Translations under genes and position numbers: made by a program
Source: Streptomyces sp. ICC1
GTDB taxonomy: Bacteria > Actinomycetota > Actinomycetes > Streptomycetales > Streptomycetaceae
DNA length: 64,000 nt
Direction of reading: 5' to 3'
NCBI RefSeq assembly: GCF_003287935.1
Contig: NZ_CP030287.1
Location: 8,682,058 to 8,746,057, forward strand
The notes under the pieces: model-generated
What the model saw: the letters and a program-made list of their open reading frames with translations, nothing else
Database searches by the model: none
What the model was told of the DNA's origin: nothing
Part shown: positions 52,970-61,092 of the stretch, piece by piece
Layout of the letters: each line of letters opens with the position of its first letter
Position numbering within the stretch: position 1 is the first letter of the stretch

Positions 52970-53466
52970 GTGGACAATGGGCAGGTGGACAGGGGTAGCG
53001 GTAGCGGTGGCGGGGACAAGGGCGGCGGCGTGAACCTGCCGCTGCTGCGCGGGCACAACGACGCGCTGGTGCTGGACCTGCTGCGCGCCGCCGGCCCCGG
53101 GGGCCTGGGCCGCGCGGACCTCGCGGACCGTACGGGGCTCACCCCGCAGGCCGTCAGCAAGATCACGGCACGGCTCCGGGGCGACGGGCTGGTGGCCGAC
53201 GCCGGGCGCGAGGCGTCCACGGGCGGCAAGCCGCGCACGCTGCTGAAACTGGTGCGGGAGGCGCGGTACGCGGTCGGGGTGCATCTGGACCGCGACGAGC
53301 TCACGGCGGTACGGGTGGACCTCGCCGGTCGCGTCGTCGCCGACTGGCGGGGTCCGCTGGACTTCGGGGCCGGTCCGGACGTGGCGGTGGAGGAGGCGGT
53401 ACGGGCGGTCCATCGGGTGTGCGGTGGGTCGGGTGGTGTGGGTGGTGGTGGTGTCGGTGGGCCGGC
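52970..53466 (+). pseudogene. ROK-family repressor, cut at an adapter
   Basis: A GTG start opens a winged HTH (LRGHNDALVLDLLRAAGPGG, LTPQAVSKITARLRGDGLVA) and the first strands of the ROK sugar-kinase-like domain (YAVGVHLDRDELTAVRVDLA). After residue 150 the sequence becomes GGSGGVGGGGVGG from a G/T-rich run and then enters the Nextera adapter at 53,467. About 60% of a normal ROK repressor is missing. A GTG at 52,985 is an alternative start. Confidence 0.8.
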
Positions 53467-53508
53467 CATGCCTAGTCTCGTGGGCTCGGGAATGTGTATA
53501 AGAGACAG
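53467..53508 (+). other. Nextera i7 index plus Read 2 adapter and mosaic end
   Basis: CATGCCTA (index, reverse complement of the one at 14,066), then GTCTCGTGGGCTCGG and the mosaic end ATGTGTATAAGAGACAG: 40 of 42 bases match. The same library index in opposite orientation shows both come from one sequencing library. Confidence 0.98.
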
Positions 53509-55551
53509 GCCCTCGCCACCATCCGTAATCTGGGCATCCTCGCGCACGTGGACGCGGGCAAGACGACGATCACCGAACGGATCCTGTTCGCCACCGGCGC
53601 CGTGCACAAGCGCGGCGAGGTCCACGACGGCACCACCGTCACCGACTTCGACCCGCAGGAACGCGACCGGGGCATCACCATCTCCGCGGCGGCCGTGAGC
53701 TGCGCCTGGGGCGGCCACCGCCTCAACCTGATCGACACCCCCGGCCACGTCGACTTCTCCGACGAGGTGGAGCGTTCGCTGCGGGTGCTCGACGGGGCGG
53801 TCGCGGTGTTCGACGCCGTCGCGGGCGTCGAGCCGCAGAGCGAGACGGTGTGGCGGCAGGCGGACCGGCACGGCGTGCCGCGGATCGCCTTCGTCAACAA
53901 GCTGGACCGGGCGGGCGCGGACCTGGACACCGCGGTCGCCTCGATCCGGGAGCGGCTGGGCACCGTACCGCTGGTCGTCCAACTGCCCATCGGGCGCGAG
54001 GACGGCTTCACCGGCGTGGTCGACCTCCTGCGGATGCGCGCGCTGGTCTGGCACACCGGATCCGACACGTGCGAGACCGGACCGGTCCCCGAGCCGCTGC
54101 GCGAGGAGGCCGGCCGCCGGCGCCGGGCACTGGAGGAGGCGGTGGCCGAACTCCACCCGGCCGCGCTGGAGGAGTTCTGCGCGACGGCGGCCCTGACCGC
54201 GCACACCCTGGCCGCCGCGCTGCGCGACCTGACCCTCAGCGGGGACGGCGTCGTGGTGCTGTGCGGCTCGGCGTACCGCAACCGGGGTGTCGAACCGCTG
54301 CTCGACGCGGTGCTGGCGTACCTGCCTTCGCCCGCCGACGTACCGGCCGTACGCGGCCTGCGGGCCGGCTCGGAACAGGAGCGCGCCGCCGACCCGGCGG
54401 AGCCCTTCACCGCCCTGGCGTTCAAGGTGACGGCGACGGCCACCGGGCGGCTCACCTACGTGCGCGTCTACGCGGGTACGGCGCGCAAGGGGGAAACGGT
54501 GCTGGACGCCGGTACGGGCCGCACGGAGCGGATCGGCCGGATCCTGCGCGTGCAGGCCGACCGGCACGAGGAGATGGAGGAGGTGACGGCCGGTGACATC
54601 GTCGCCGTGGTGGGGCTGAAGAACGTACGTGCCGGGGCGACCCTGTGCGCGCCGTCGGCGCCCGTGGTCCTCGAACCGCCCCTGGTGGCGGAACCGGTGG
54701 TGACGGTCGCGGTGGAGGCCCGGCGCAGCGCCGACGTCGGCCGGCTGTCGTCGGCACTGGCGCGGCTCGTCGTCGAGGACCCCTCCCTCGTGGTGCGGTC
54801 CGACCCGGAGACCGGGCAGACCGTGCTGTCGGGGATGGGCGAGCTCCATCTGGAGGTCGCGGTGGAGAAGATCCGCCGCGGCCACGGGCTGGACGTCGCC
54901 GTCGGCCGGCCGCAGGTGTCCTACCGGGAGACCGTGGTGCGGGGCGTGACGGGCCTGGTGTACCGGCACGTCAAACAGGACGGCGGCGCGGGGCAGTTCG
55001 CCCACGTCGTCGTGGACGTCGAACCGTGGGAGGAGGCGGGGATGGAGTTCGGGTCGACGGTCGTCGGCGGCCGGGTGCCCCTGGAGTACGTGCGTGCCGT
55101 GGAGGCCGGCTGCCGGGACGCCCTCGCGGAGGGCCCCCTGGGCGGCTACCCGGTGACCGGACTGCGGGTCACGCTCACCGACGGCGCGACCCACTCCAAG
55201 GACTCCTCGGAGATGGCGTTCCGGGCGGCGGGGCGGTTCGCGCTGCGCGAGGCGCTGCGAGCGAGCGCGATGGAACTGCTGGAACCGGTCGTGGAGGTCG
55301 CGGTCACCGTTCCGGAGGACTCCGTCGGCGGGGTGCTCGGCGATCTCGCGGCCCGCCGGGGGAAGGTCTCGGGCTCCACTTCCCGGGCCGGTACCGCCGT
55401 GGTCACGGCGGCCGTTCCGCTGGCGGAGCTCTTCGGCTACGCGTCCGGGCTACGCGGCCGGACCCGGGGCCGGGGCACCTTCACCACCCGGCCGGCCGCG
55501 GCGGCGCCCGTACCGCGGTCGGTGGCCGAGGCGGTCCTGGCCGCGCGGTAA
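53509..55551 (+). CDS. Elongation factor G paralogue, first codons missing
   Basis: About 680 residues of an EF-G-like translational GTPase. G1 is [21 protein letters not shown]2 lies in [15 protein letters not shown]3 is [20 protein letters not shown] and G4 is [12 protein letters not shown]. Domains II-V follow, with [20 protein letters not shown] and SDSSEMAF-like [20 protein letters not shown]. Divergence from housekeeping EF-G suggests the second, FusB-type paralogue of Streptomyces. The initiator and a few codons were lost at the adapter; the frame starts at LATIRNLG. Confidence 0.88.
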   Translation, partial: ALATIRNLGILAHVDAGKTTITERILFATGAVHKRGEVHDGTTVTDFDPQERDRGITISAAAVSCAWGGHRLNLIDTPGHVDFSDEVERSLRVLDGAVAVFDAVAGVEPQSETVWRQADRHGVPRIAFVNKLDRAGADLDTAVASIRERLGTVPLVVQLPIGREDGFTGVVDLLRMRALVWHTGSDTCETGPVPEPLREEAGRRRRALEEAVAELHPAALEEFCATAALTAHTLAAALRDLTLSGDGVVVLCGSAYRNRGVEPLLDAVLAYLPSPADVPAVRGLRAGSEQERAADPAEPFTALAFKVTATATGRLTYVRVYAGTARKGETVLDAGTGRTERIGRILRVQADRHEEMEEVTAGDIVAVVGLKNVRAGATLCAPSAPVVLEPPLVAEPVVTVAVEARRSADVGRLSSALARLVVEDPSLVVRSDPETGQTVLSGMGELHLEVAVEKIRRGHGLDVAVGRPQVSYRETVVRGVTGLVYRHVKQDGGAGQFAHVVVDVEPWEEAGMEFGSTVVGGRVPLEYVRAVEAGCRDALAEGPLGGYPVTGLRVTLTDGATHSKDSSEMAFRAAGRFALREALRASAMELLEPVVEVAVTVPEDSVGGVLGDLAARRGKVSGSTSRAGTAVVTAAVPLAELFGYASGLRGRTRGRGTFTTRPAAAAPVPRSVAEAVLAAR

Positions 55552-55581
55552 CCGCGGGGAGGGCGCCGGCCTCGTCCCCTC

Positions 55582-55616
55582 CCTGCCCTGCCCCGACGCG
55601 TCGGGGCAGGACAGGG
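55582..55616 (+). terminator. Terminator of the EF-G-like gene
   Basis: A 24-bp perfect palindrome (cctgccccgacg and its complement) inside a longer imperfect stem, 31 bases after the stop. Confidence 0.75.
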
Positions 55617-55622
55617 TTCCTC

Positions 55623-55815
55623 CCGGTCCGCGCGATCACGAAGGTCGAGGAGGAGGCCCGGCGCCTCTACGTCGACCTCACCAAGGGGGAGATCGCGGAC
55701 GCTCCGGAGTTCGACCGGGACGAGAACCTCGGCAGCGCGGAGTACCGCTCCGCGCTCAGCGCGTACTACGCTCCGGCGCGTCCCTCACCGGCCACCCCGC
55801 CTGAGGCGCCCGAGG
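55623..55815 (+). pseudogene. PRC-barrel protein, C-terminal fragment
   Basis: In-frame residues RAITKVEEEARRLYVDLTKG, EIADAPEFDRDENLGSAEYR and SALSAYYAPARPSP match the end of Streptomyces PRC-barrel domain proteins. There is no start, and the frame runs on, antisense, into the gene at 55,818. A join is likely near 55,620. Confidence 0.55.
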
Positions 55816-55817
55816 AG

Positions 55818-56192
55818 CTACGGACCTTCGTCGTAGGTCCCCGCCTCGATCTCGAGGGCGAGTTCCTGGAGGACCTCGATCGCGGAGACGTCCGTCCGGC
55901 CGTTGTCGTGCGCGATGGCGAGGCTGGTGAAGGCCAGGCTGAAACCTGAAACCATCGTGTGCAGGGCCGGGCCGAGGGCCTCGGCGACCAGCGTCGCCAC
56001 CTGCCGCGGCGAGGCGTCGGCCGGCACGCTGATCGACGGCAGCATCTCGTTCAGGAGCGTCGTGGCCACTCCGGCCGCCGCCTCCTCCGGGCCGCCCTCG
56101 GCGTCCTCCTCGCCCGTCTCGACGGCCCGGCGGATGTCCTGGGCCTCGGTGAGGATGCCGATCACTCGCTTGAGTACCTCTGCGCGTTCCAC
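55818..56192 (-). CDS. Uncharacterised acidic helical protein
   Basis: A 124-aa all-helical, acidic protein (ERAEVLKRVIGILTEAQDIR, TLVAEALGPALHTMVSGFSL, VSAIEVLQELALEIEAGTYD). Conserved-looking but unrecognised. ATG start; no signal peptide. A MITE copy lies about 140 bases upstream. Confidence 0.65.
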   Translation of the reverse strand: MERAEVLKRVIGILTEAQDIRRAVETGEEDAEGGPEEAAAGVATTLLNEMLPSISVPADASPRQVATLVAEALGPALHTMVSGFSLAFTSLAIAHDNGRTDVSAIEVLQELALEIEAGTYDEGP

Positions 56193-56333
56193 CTGGTGAG
56201 CGTAGTCCCGCTCCCGGACACGGCGCGCGTGCCTTCCGAAATCAGCGCGCGCGGGATGACCGCGCCCGCGGGCCCCGCCCCGGCGGCGCGGCCCGCCCGG
56301 GCGGAGTACGGCATTCCACTGGACTGCCCAGTG

Positions 56334-56521
56334 CTAGTGCTGTGACCGGAAAGGTTCACCGGGTCGCGGCGCCCGGCACGGCACCTCGCCGCGTTGTCGG
56401 ACCACCGAAGTACGTCCAGTACAAGCGGCCCTCCGCCCGGGGGCCCCTCCCAGCGGTAGCTGGGGGAGAGGCACCGCACCGGACACCGCGACCCGGCAAA
56501 CCTTCCCGGCCGCAGCACTAG
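56334..56521. mobile_element. MITE-like element, copy 3 (188 bp)
   Basis: Same terminal repeats and core as copies 1 and 2, with an extra 23-base hairpin-like insert (ccctcccagcggtagctggg) in the middle. The CTAG at its left end provides the stop of the IclR-domain gene, whose frame crosses the whole element. Confidence 0.85.
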
Positions 56522-58412
56522 TGCTGTGACCGGAAAGGTTCACCGGGTCTGATGCTGTGCTGGCAGGATCGCTCCGTGGATCTTTCTGAGGGGCTGGCTG
56601 AGTGGACGGATTGGGACGGTGCCGCCTTCGTGGTGGGCCGCTCGGTCCGGACGGGTCCGCCCGGCCGCCCCGCCCCGGGGTGCCCGCGGCCCGGCTCAGC
56701 GGTGTCCGGAAGACGCTGCGCAGGTGCCGCAGCGTCTCCGCGGTGACCGGAACGGGCCCCGGCGGGACCCCCGGCACACCGGGGCCGGACCCGACCCCGG
56801 CCTCGGTGCCGTCCGCCGGGTCGCCAGTGCCGTCCGCCGGGTCCCCGGCGGCGTCCGGCGGGATCGCCCCCGCCAGCAGCAGCGCCAGCAGCACCGGGAC
56901 CGCCTTGCGCCGCAGCGCCCCGGTGGCCCGGCCCAGCCGGTGCGCGTGCGCGCCGGGCAGCGACAGCGCGAGGCTGCCGGCCCCGTCGCCGAGCGCGAGG
57001 GGAACCGCCGCGCAGACCACGCCGGGCGCGTATTCGAGCAGGTCGAAGACGGGCGCCCCGGGCGCCACCGCGTCCAGCGCGGTGAACAGGGCCCGGCTGT
57101 CGGTGATGGTCCGCTCGGTGAGCCGGGCCGGCCGGTGCCGGGCCACGTGGTCGGCGCGGCCGTCGTGGTCGAGCTGGCTCAGCAGGCACTTGCCCACCGC
57201 GCTCGCGTGCGCGGCGTCCCGGAAGTCCACCCACTCCCGCACGGGCGGGGCGCCGGGCCCGTCCGCCATCTGGGTGATCCGGACCTCCCCCTCCGCGTAC
57301 CGGCTCAGGTACACGGCCGCGCCCGCGCTGTCCCGGGCCAGTGCCAGCGTGCGCTGGAGCTGCCCCGCGAGACCCCGACCGCACGGGGCCGCGAGCCGGT
57401 CGAGGGCGGGCCCGGGCGCGTACACGCCGACGCCGGGGCGGTACGCGTACTCCTCCTCGCAGAGCATCGACAGCAGGGGCCCGAGCTCCGCCTCGGCCAG
57501 CCCGGCCTCCCGCCCGAGCAGGCCCGCGCGCACCCCGAGCGGCCGCCGCTCGAGGACGCGTACGACGGCCAGGGCGCTGCGCGCCCGCGCCAGCGCCTCG
57601 CCCCCGCCGGGCTGTACGACGGTCGTGCGGGACGCGGCCGTCAGCGCGGGGTGGCGCAGCGGGCCCGCGCCCAGCCGGGGGCGGCGCACCGGAGCCGCCG
57701 GCGGCAAGAAGGCGTCCAGTGCCCCGGACACTCCCGGTCTGGGCAGCGGCACCGGGCCCAGGTCGGGATCGTCGACCTGGTCGACGTAGCGCAGGACGGC
57801 CGCCTGCGCGCACAGCCGCACCTCCCGCAGGTCCCGGTGCCCGCGCGGCCGGAAGCGGCGCCGGCCCAGCTCCCGCGCCCAGACCCGGGCGTCGTGGTGC
57901 TCACCGCGCCGGGAGTGGTCCAGGAAGAGGCAGTACGCGGCGTGCGTGGTCCGGGCCCGCCCGGACCCGGCGGCGAACTGCCACCAGAACCGGGCCCCTT
58001 CGCGCAGGCCGGCCAGGTGCAGCAGGCAGCCGAAGACCACGGCCCCGGGCAGGTCGGCGTGGCCGCCGGCCGCGAACGCGTCGAGCCGCTCCCGGGCCCC
58101 CCGTCCGCACACCGAGGCCAGACAGGCGGCCTTGAGGTCGCGCCCGGCCCGTTCGGAGTCCAGCGGGAGGTCCCGCGAGGGATCGCTCCACCCCGTCGGG
58201 CGGCGCCGGCTCGGGGCCGTGCCGCGCCGGGGCCCGGGCGGCTTGGGCTTCGGCGCCGGGGCCCCGGCGCCGCGCAGCAACCGGGCCTCCGCGGCGCCGA
58301 GGTCGTAGTGCGGGTAGCGGTCGCGCACGCTCGCCCGGGCCAGGAACTGCTCCAGGGAGCGCGGGAGTCCGCCGTCCTCGCGCCGGACGCCGCGGCTCGT
58401 GCCCCGGCTCAT
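56334..58412 (-). CDS. IclR-domain regulatory protein with MITE-derived C-terminus
   Basis: A 692-aa frame. The N-terminal 250 residues are a basic Arg/Pro-rich region and a helical segment of unknown role (AFAAGGHADLPGAVVFGCLL). An IclR-like winged helix follows (LGVRAGLLGREAGLAEAELG), then the IclR effector domain (YLSRYAEGEVRITQMADGPG, ASAVGKCLLSQLDHDGRADH). The last 75 codons run through MITE copy 3 and end in its CTAG, so the natural end near 56,560 has been replaced. The ATG overlaps the sigma factor stop. Confidence 0.75.
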   Translation of the reverse strand: MSRGTSRGVRREDGGLPRSLEQFLARASVRDRYPHYDLGAAEARLLRGAGAPAPKPKPPGPRRGTAPSRRRPTGWSDPSRDLPLDSERAGRDLKAACLASVCGRGARERLDAFAAGGHADLPGAVVFGCLLHLAGLREGARFWWQFAAGSGRARTTHAAYCLFLDHSRRGEHHDARVWARELGRRRFRPRGHRDLREVRLCAQAAVLRYVDQVDDPDLGPVPLPRPGVSGALDAFLPPAAPVRRPRLGAGPLRHPALTAASRTTVVQPGGGEALARARSALAVVRVLERRPLGVRAGLLGREAGLAEAELGPLLSMLCEEEYAYRPGVGVYAPGPALDRLAAPCGRGLAGQLQRTLALARDSAGAAVYLSRYAEGEVRITQMADGPGAPPVREWVDFRDAAHASAVGKCLLSQLDHDGRADHVARHRPARLTERTITDSRALFTALDAVAPGAPVFDLLEYAPGVVCAAVPLALGDGAGSLALSLPGAHAHRLGRATGALRRKAVPVLLALLLAGAIPPDAAGDPADGTGDPADGTEAGVGSGPGVPGVPPGPVPVTAETLRHLRSVFRTPLSRAAGTPGRGGRADPSGPSGPPRRRHRPNPSTQPAPQKDPRSDPASTASDPVNLSGHSTSAAAGKVCRVAVSGAVPLPQLPLGGAPGRRAACTGRTSVVRQRGEVPCRAPRPGEPFRSQH
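56518..56551. mobile_element. Isolated left terminal repeat of the same MITE family
   Basis: A second left end (ctagtgctgtgaccggaaag, then gttcaccgggtc) abuts copy 3 and shares its CTAG, after which the sequence is unrelated. A remnant of a tandem insertion or an excision scar. Confidence 0.75.
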
Positions 58413-59014
58413 GACTCTGCTGCCGTGTCGAGCAGCAGGGCGAGCCGCCGCTGCGCCTGGCCGAGCTGCGAGCGGACCGTTGCCTCGTCGACGCCCATCA
58501 TGGCGGCGGCCTCGGCGGGGGTGCATTGGAGCCCGTACCGCAGCAGCACGGCGTCGCGCTGCCGTTCGGCGAGCCGGGAGACGGCGGAGTAGAAGCGGAT
58601 GGTGTCGGTGAGCACCTCGTACTGGTCGGCTTCCGCGTGGGCCTCCTTGAGCGCTGCCTCGAAGGCACTGATGTCCATCGGCTCCGGCCAGGGGCTGCGG
58701 CGGTACTGCCGGTCGACTATCCGCTGCTTGAGCACGGTCCAGGCGTAGGCGTCGAGGCGGTCCATGTGCAGCATCCGCAGCCATTCGCCCATGATCGAGT
58801 CGAAGGCGGCGTCCACCGCCTCCTCGGCCGCCGCGTCCGTGCCCAACTGCAGGAACGCGAACCGCATGTAGGCCGGGCGCCGGTCGGCGTGGAAGGCCCA
58901 GTACGACAGGCGCGCCGTCGAATCCCACTGGCTCATGGGGGTCGGCCGCCGTCGCCGGCTCGGCAGACCCACGGCCCCGCCACCGGACTCCTCCGGTCCG
59001 CTGCCATCGCTCAC
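58409..59014 (-). CDS. Sigma-70-family RNA polymerase sigma factor
   Basis: A 201-aa ECF-like sigma factor: region 2 FLQLGTDAAAEEAVDAAFDS and region 4 RLAERQRDAVLLRYGLQCTP with VDEATVRSQLGQAQRRLALL. A GTG at 59,014 with ggggtgga upstream is preferred; an ATG at about 58,936 would remove 26 residues. It is translationally coupled to the IclR-domain protein, so the two probably act together. Confidence 0.87.
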   Translation of the reverse strand: MSDGSGPEESGGGAVGLPSRRRRPTPMSQWDSTARLSYWAFHADRRPAYMRFAFLQLGTDAAAEEAVDAAFDSIMGEWLRMLHMDRLDAYAWTVLKQRIVDRQYRRSPWPEPMDISAFEAALKEAHAEADQYEVLTDTIRFYSAVSRLAERQRDAVLLRYGLQCTPAEAAAMMGVDEATVRSQLGQAQRRLALLLDTAAES

Positions 59015-59019
59015 CGCTC

Positions 59020-59248
59020 CACCCCATCCCGTGTGCGGGGCAAGGAAATCAGCGCGGGCGCACTCGGAGGGCGTAGAGATGAAACATAGAAGGATTACGT
59101 TCGGTGATGATCGACTCCTGATCGATGTCGACCACGCGAGGCCTCAACCAGCGCAAACGCATATGCCGATCTCCTGTGCGCCCGGTCCGCCCCGCCGGCG
59201 GGGGCGCACGGCGTGTGACCATCCCAAGATTCACTCGTTTGTCGGAGC
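59020..59248. other. Shared upstream region
   Basis: A lower-GC stretch between the divergent sigma factor and the gene at 59,249, containing a gatcgactcctgatcgat inverted repeat near 59,110. It probably holds both promoters. A short frame (MKHRRITFGDD) is not convincing. Confidence 0.4.
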
Positions 59249-59899
59249 GTGGGCACAACACAGCGATTCGGATCCACCGCCGTGGAACAGGCCGAGGCCG
59301 TCCTCGTCGAGCAGTACCCCCAACTGGTGCGGCTCGCCTACGTGACGCTGCCGGTCTCGCTCGGCCGCCATACCCGGGTGCTCCCCGCGCACAAGGCGGT
59401 CCAGCGGGCCCTCCCGCGCGGCGGCCGGGGCGCGGCGGGAGCCGCGGCCGGGCGCGACAGCCCGGGCGGTCCGCTGGCGGAGGTGCGCGTACGGGTCCTG
59501 CGCGCGAGCCTCGCTCCGTCCGGCCGGTCCCGCCTCGCCGCGGCCGCGCTCGGCTGGCCCCCGGTCCCGCCCTTCGTGTGGGGGCTGCGGCTGTGGCCCC
59601 CGGCGGGCGGGATCGACGAGGTGTCCCAGGCGCTGGCCGGGGTGCCGGGGCCGGTCCGGGCCGCCTTCGTGCTGCACCGCGTCGACGGGCTGCCGGAGGA
59701 GGCGGTCGCCCGGCTGCTCGGCGCGGCCGGGGTGGCGGACCCGCCGGACGCGGTGCGCGAGGCGCTGGCCGCCTGGAACCGGTGGGCGGGCGCAGCCCCG
59801 GGGACGGCGGGACCGGGGACCCACCCGGCCCCCGCCCGGCCAACCCCTTGCCAGGCGGGTCCCCTTGCCTCGAAACTGACACATCGTCAGATTAATTGA
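59249..59899 (+). CDS. Uncharacterised protein, probably truncated
   Basis: A 216-aa frame from a GTG start. VEQAEAVLVEQYPQLVRLAY and VPGPVRAAFVLHRVDGLPEE show a sigma-factor-like helical pattern typical of longer Streptomyces proteins that I recall continuing into a transmembrane domain. Here the end is a Pro/Ala-rich tail (GTHPAPARPTPCQAGPLASK), so a join near 59,860 is suspected. Confidence 0.6.
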   Translation: MGTTQRFGSTAVEQAEAVLVEQYPQLVRLAYVTLPVSLGRHTRVLPAHKAVQRALPRGGRGAAGAAAGRDSPGGPLAEVRVRVLRASLAPSGRSRLAAAALGWPPVPPFVWGLRLWPPAGGIDEVSQALAGVPGPVRAAFVLHRVDGLPEEAVARLLGAAGVADPPDAVREALAAWNRWAGAAPGTAGPGTHPAPARPTPCQAGPLASKLTHRQIN

Positions 59900-59914
59900 G
59901 GGAAGGAACCGAGG

Positions 59915-60361
59915 ATGCAGACCATCTGGCTCGGCGGACCCGAGTGGGTCGCCGTTCTGCGGATCGGGCTCGGGCTGTGGTGGCTGGAGAGCTGGCGGCA
60001 CAAGGACAAGAAGGACTGGTTCGGCGGAGGCGGCATCCGCTGGGCCGCCGGGGTGGCCGCCGAGCACCGCTGGGGGTTCGTCACGCGCGGCTTCGACCTC
60101 GTCGTGAAGCCGTACCCGCGCTTCATGGCCTATCTGGTCGCCTACGCGGAGCTGGCGCTCGGGCTCGGCCTCATCGCCGGCTTCCTGACCCCGATAGCCC
60201 TGATCGCGGGCCTGGTGCTCAACCTGGTCTACCTGGTGCTGATGATCCACGACTGGGGCGAGCAGGGGCAGAACCTGATGATGGCCCTGATCTCCGGGGT
60301 CGCCTTCTTCGCGATGGGCTGGCAGGTCTGGTCCCTGGACAACGCGCTGGGGCTGTTCTGA
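59915..60361 (+). CDS. DoxX-like membrane protein
   Basis: A 148-aa protein with about four helices (WVAVLRIGLGLWWLESWRHK, AYAELALGLGLIAGFLTPIA, LVLNLVYLVLMIHDWGEQGQ). It resembles the DoxX/DoxD family (thiosulfate:quinone oxidoreductase small subunit); the partner subunit is not nearby, so the role is open. ATG at 59,915 with gggaagg upstream. It starts about 15 bases after the previous frame ends. Confidence 0.83.
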   Translation: MQTIWLGGPEWVAVLRIGLGLWWLESWRHKDKKDWFGGGGIRWAAGVAAEHRWGFVTRGFDLVVKPYPRFMAYLVAYAELALGLGLIAGFLTPIALIAGLVLNLVYLVLMIHDWGEQGQNLMMALISGVAFFAMGWQVWSLDNALGLF

Positions 60362-60486
60362 CCCGGGCGGCGGATCGAGCCCCCTGACGGCGGCGGCACC
60401 GGGGCCGCGTGCTCACGGCGGCAGCGCCGGAGCCGGGCGCTCACGGCACCGCCGCCGCGCGCTCACGGCGCTGCCGGGCCGCGGCG

Positions 60487-61086
60487 TCAGACCTGCCGGT
60501 CCAGCGGGTTCGCCGCGATCCGGGCCTGCGCGCCGCTCGCCACGTAGGCCGCCGCCGCGCACTGCGGCTTGCGGGCCGCCTGGTCCGAGACGAGTGCGAA
60601 GAAGGCCTCGCCGAAGCCGAGCCGCGGGTACTCCGCGAGGAGCGCGGCCGTGAAGACCGGGTCCGCGTCGGTGACCCCGACCCCGGAGACGTCCGCGGTC
60701 GTGCCGACCTGGAGCAGGTGGCTCTCCACGTCCTCGGCCGCCGTGACGTCGTCGCGCATGTGCAGCACGATGATCCGCTCGGCGCGCGCCCGGCGCTTCG
60801 CCGGCCAGCCCAGGCCCGCCGTCAGGACGCGGGCGACGTGCCCGCCGGCCTCCTCGAAGGGCAGGGTGTGGCTGTCGAAGGGCGCGGTCAGCCCGAGGTC
60901 GTGCACGAGCGCGCTGACGTAGAGGAGCTCCCGGTCGTACGAGAGCCCGTGCCGGTCCGCGTACTCGGCCGCGAAGGCGTACGAGCGGACGGAGTGGTTC
61001 AGCAGCGCCGCGTCCGTGTACTCGCCCGCGATCTCCAGCGCGGCGCGGGCCGACGGAGTGTCAAGTGTCCATGTCACAAAGGTCAT
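60487..61086 (-). CDS. HD-domain hydrolase (cyanamide-hydratase-like)
   Basis: A 199-aa HD metal-dependent hydrolase with the motif LLYVSALVHDLGLTAPFD (HD pair) and the helical core (NHSVRSYAFAAEYADRHGLS). The arrangement fits the cyanamide hydratase-like branch. Its start is 6 bases after the stop of the amidohydrolase gene on the same strand, so the two are an operon, perhaps for a nitrogen-rich heterocycle or cyanamide derivative. Confidence 0.85.
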   Translation of the reverse strand: MTFVTWTLDTPSARAALEIAGEYTDAALLNHSVRSYAFAAEYADRHGLSYDRELLYVSALVHDLGLTAPFDSHTLPFEEAGGHVARVLTAGLGWPAKRRARAERIIVLHMRDDVTAAEDVESHLLQVGTTADVSGVGVTDADPVFTAALLAEYPRLGFGEAFFALVSDQAARKPQCAAAAYVASGAQARIAANPLDRQV

Positions 61087-61092
61087 GGGAGG

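Noticed and set aside
50392..55194. A 1,600-aa open frame on the minus strand
   Set aside because: It is antisense to the FAH, MocA, ROK and EF-G genes and crosses the adapter. Composition, not coding, keeps it open.
59079..59345. Small ORF starting MKHRRITFGDD
   Set aside because: It overlaps the better-supported gene at 59,249, has no ribosome binding site and loses codon bias.
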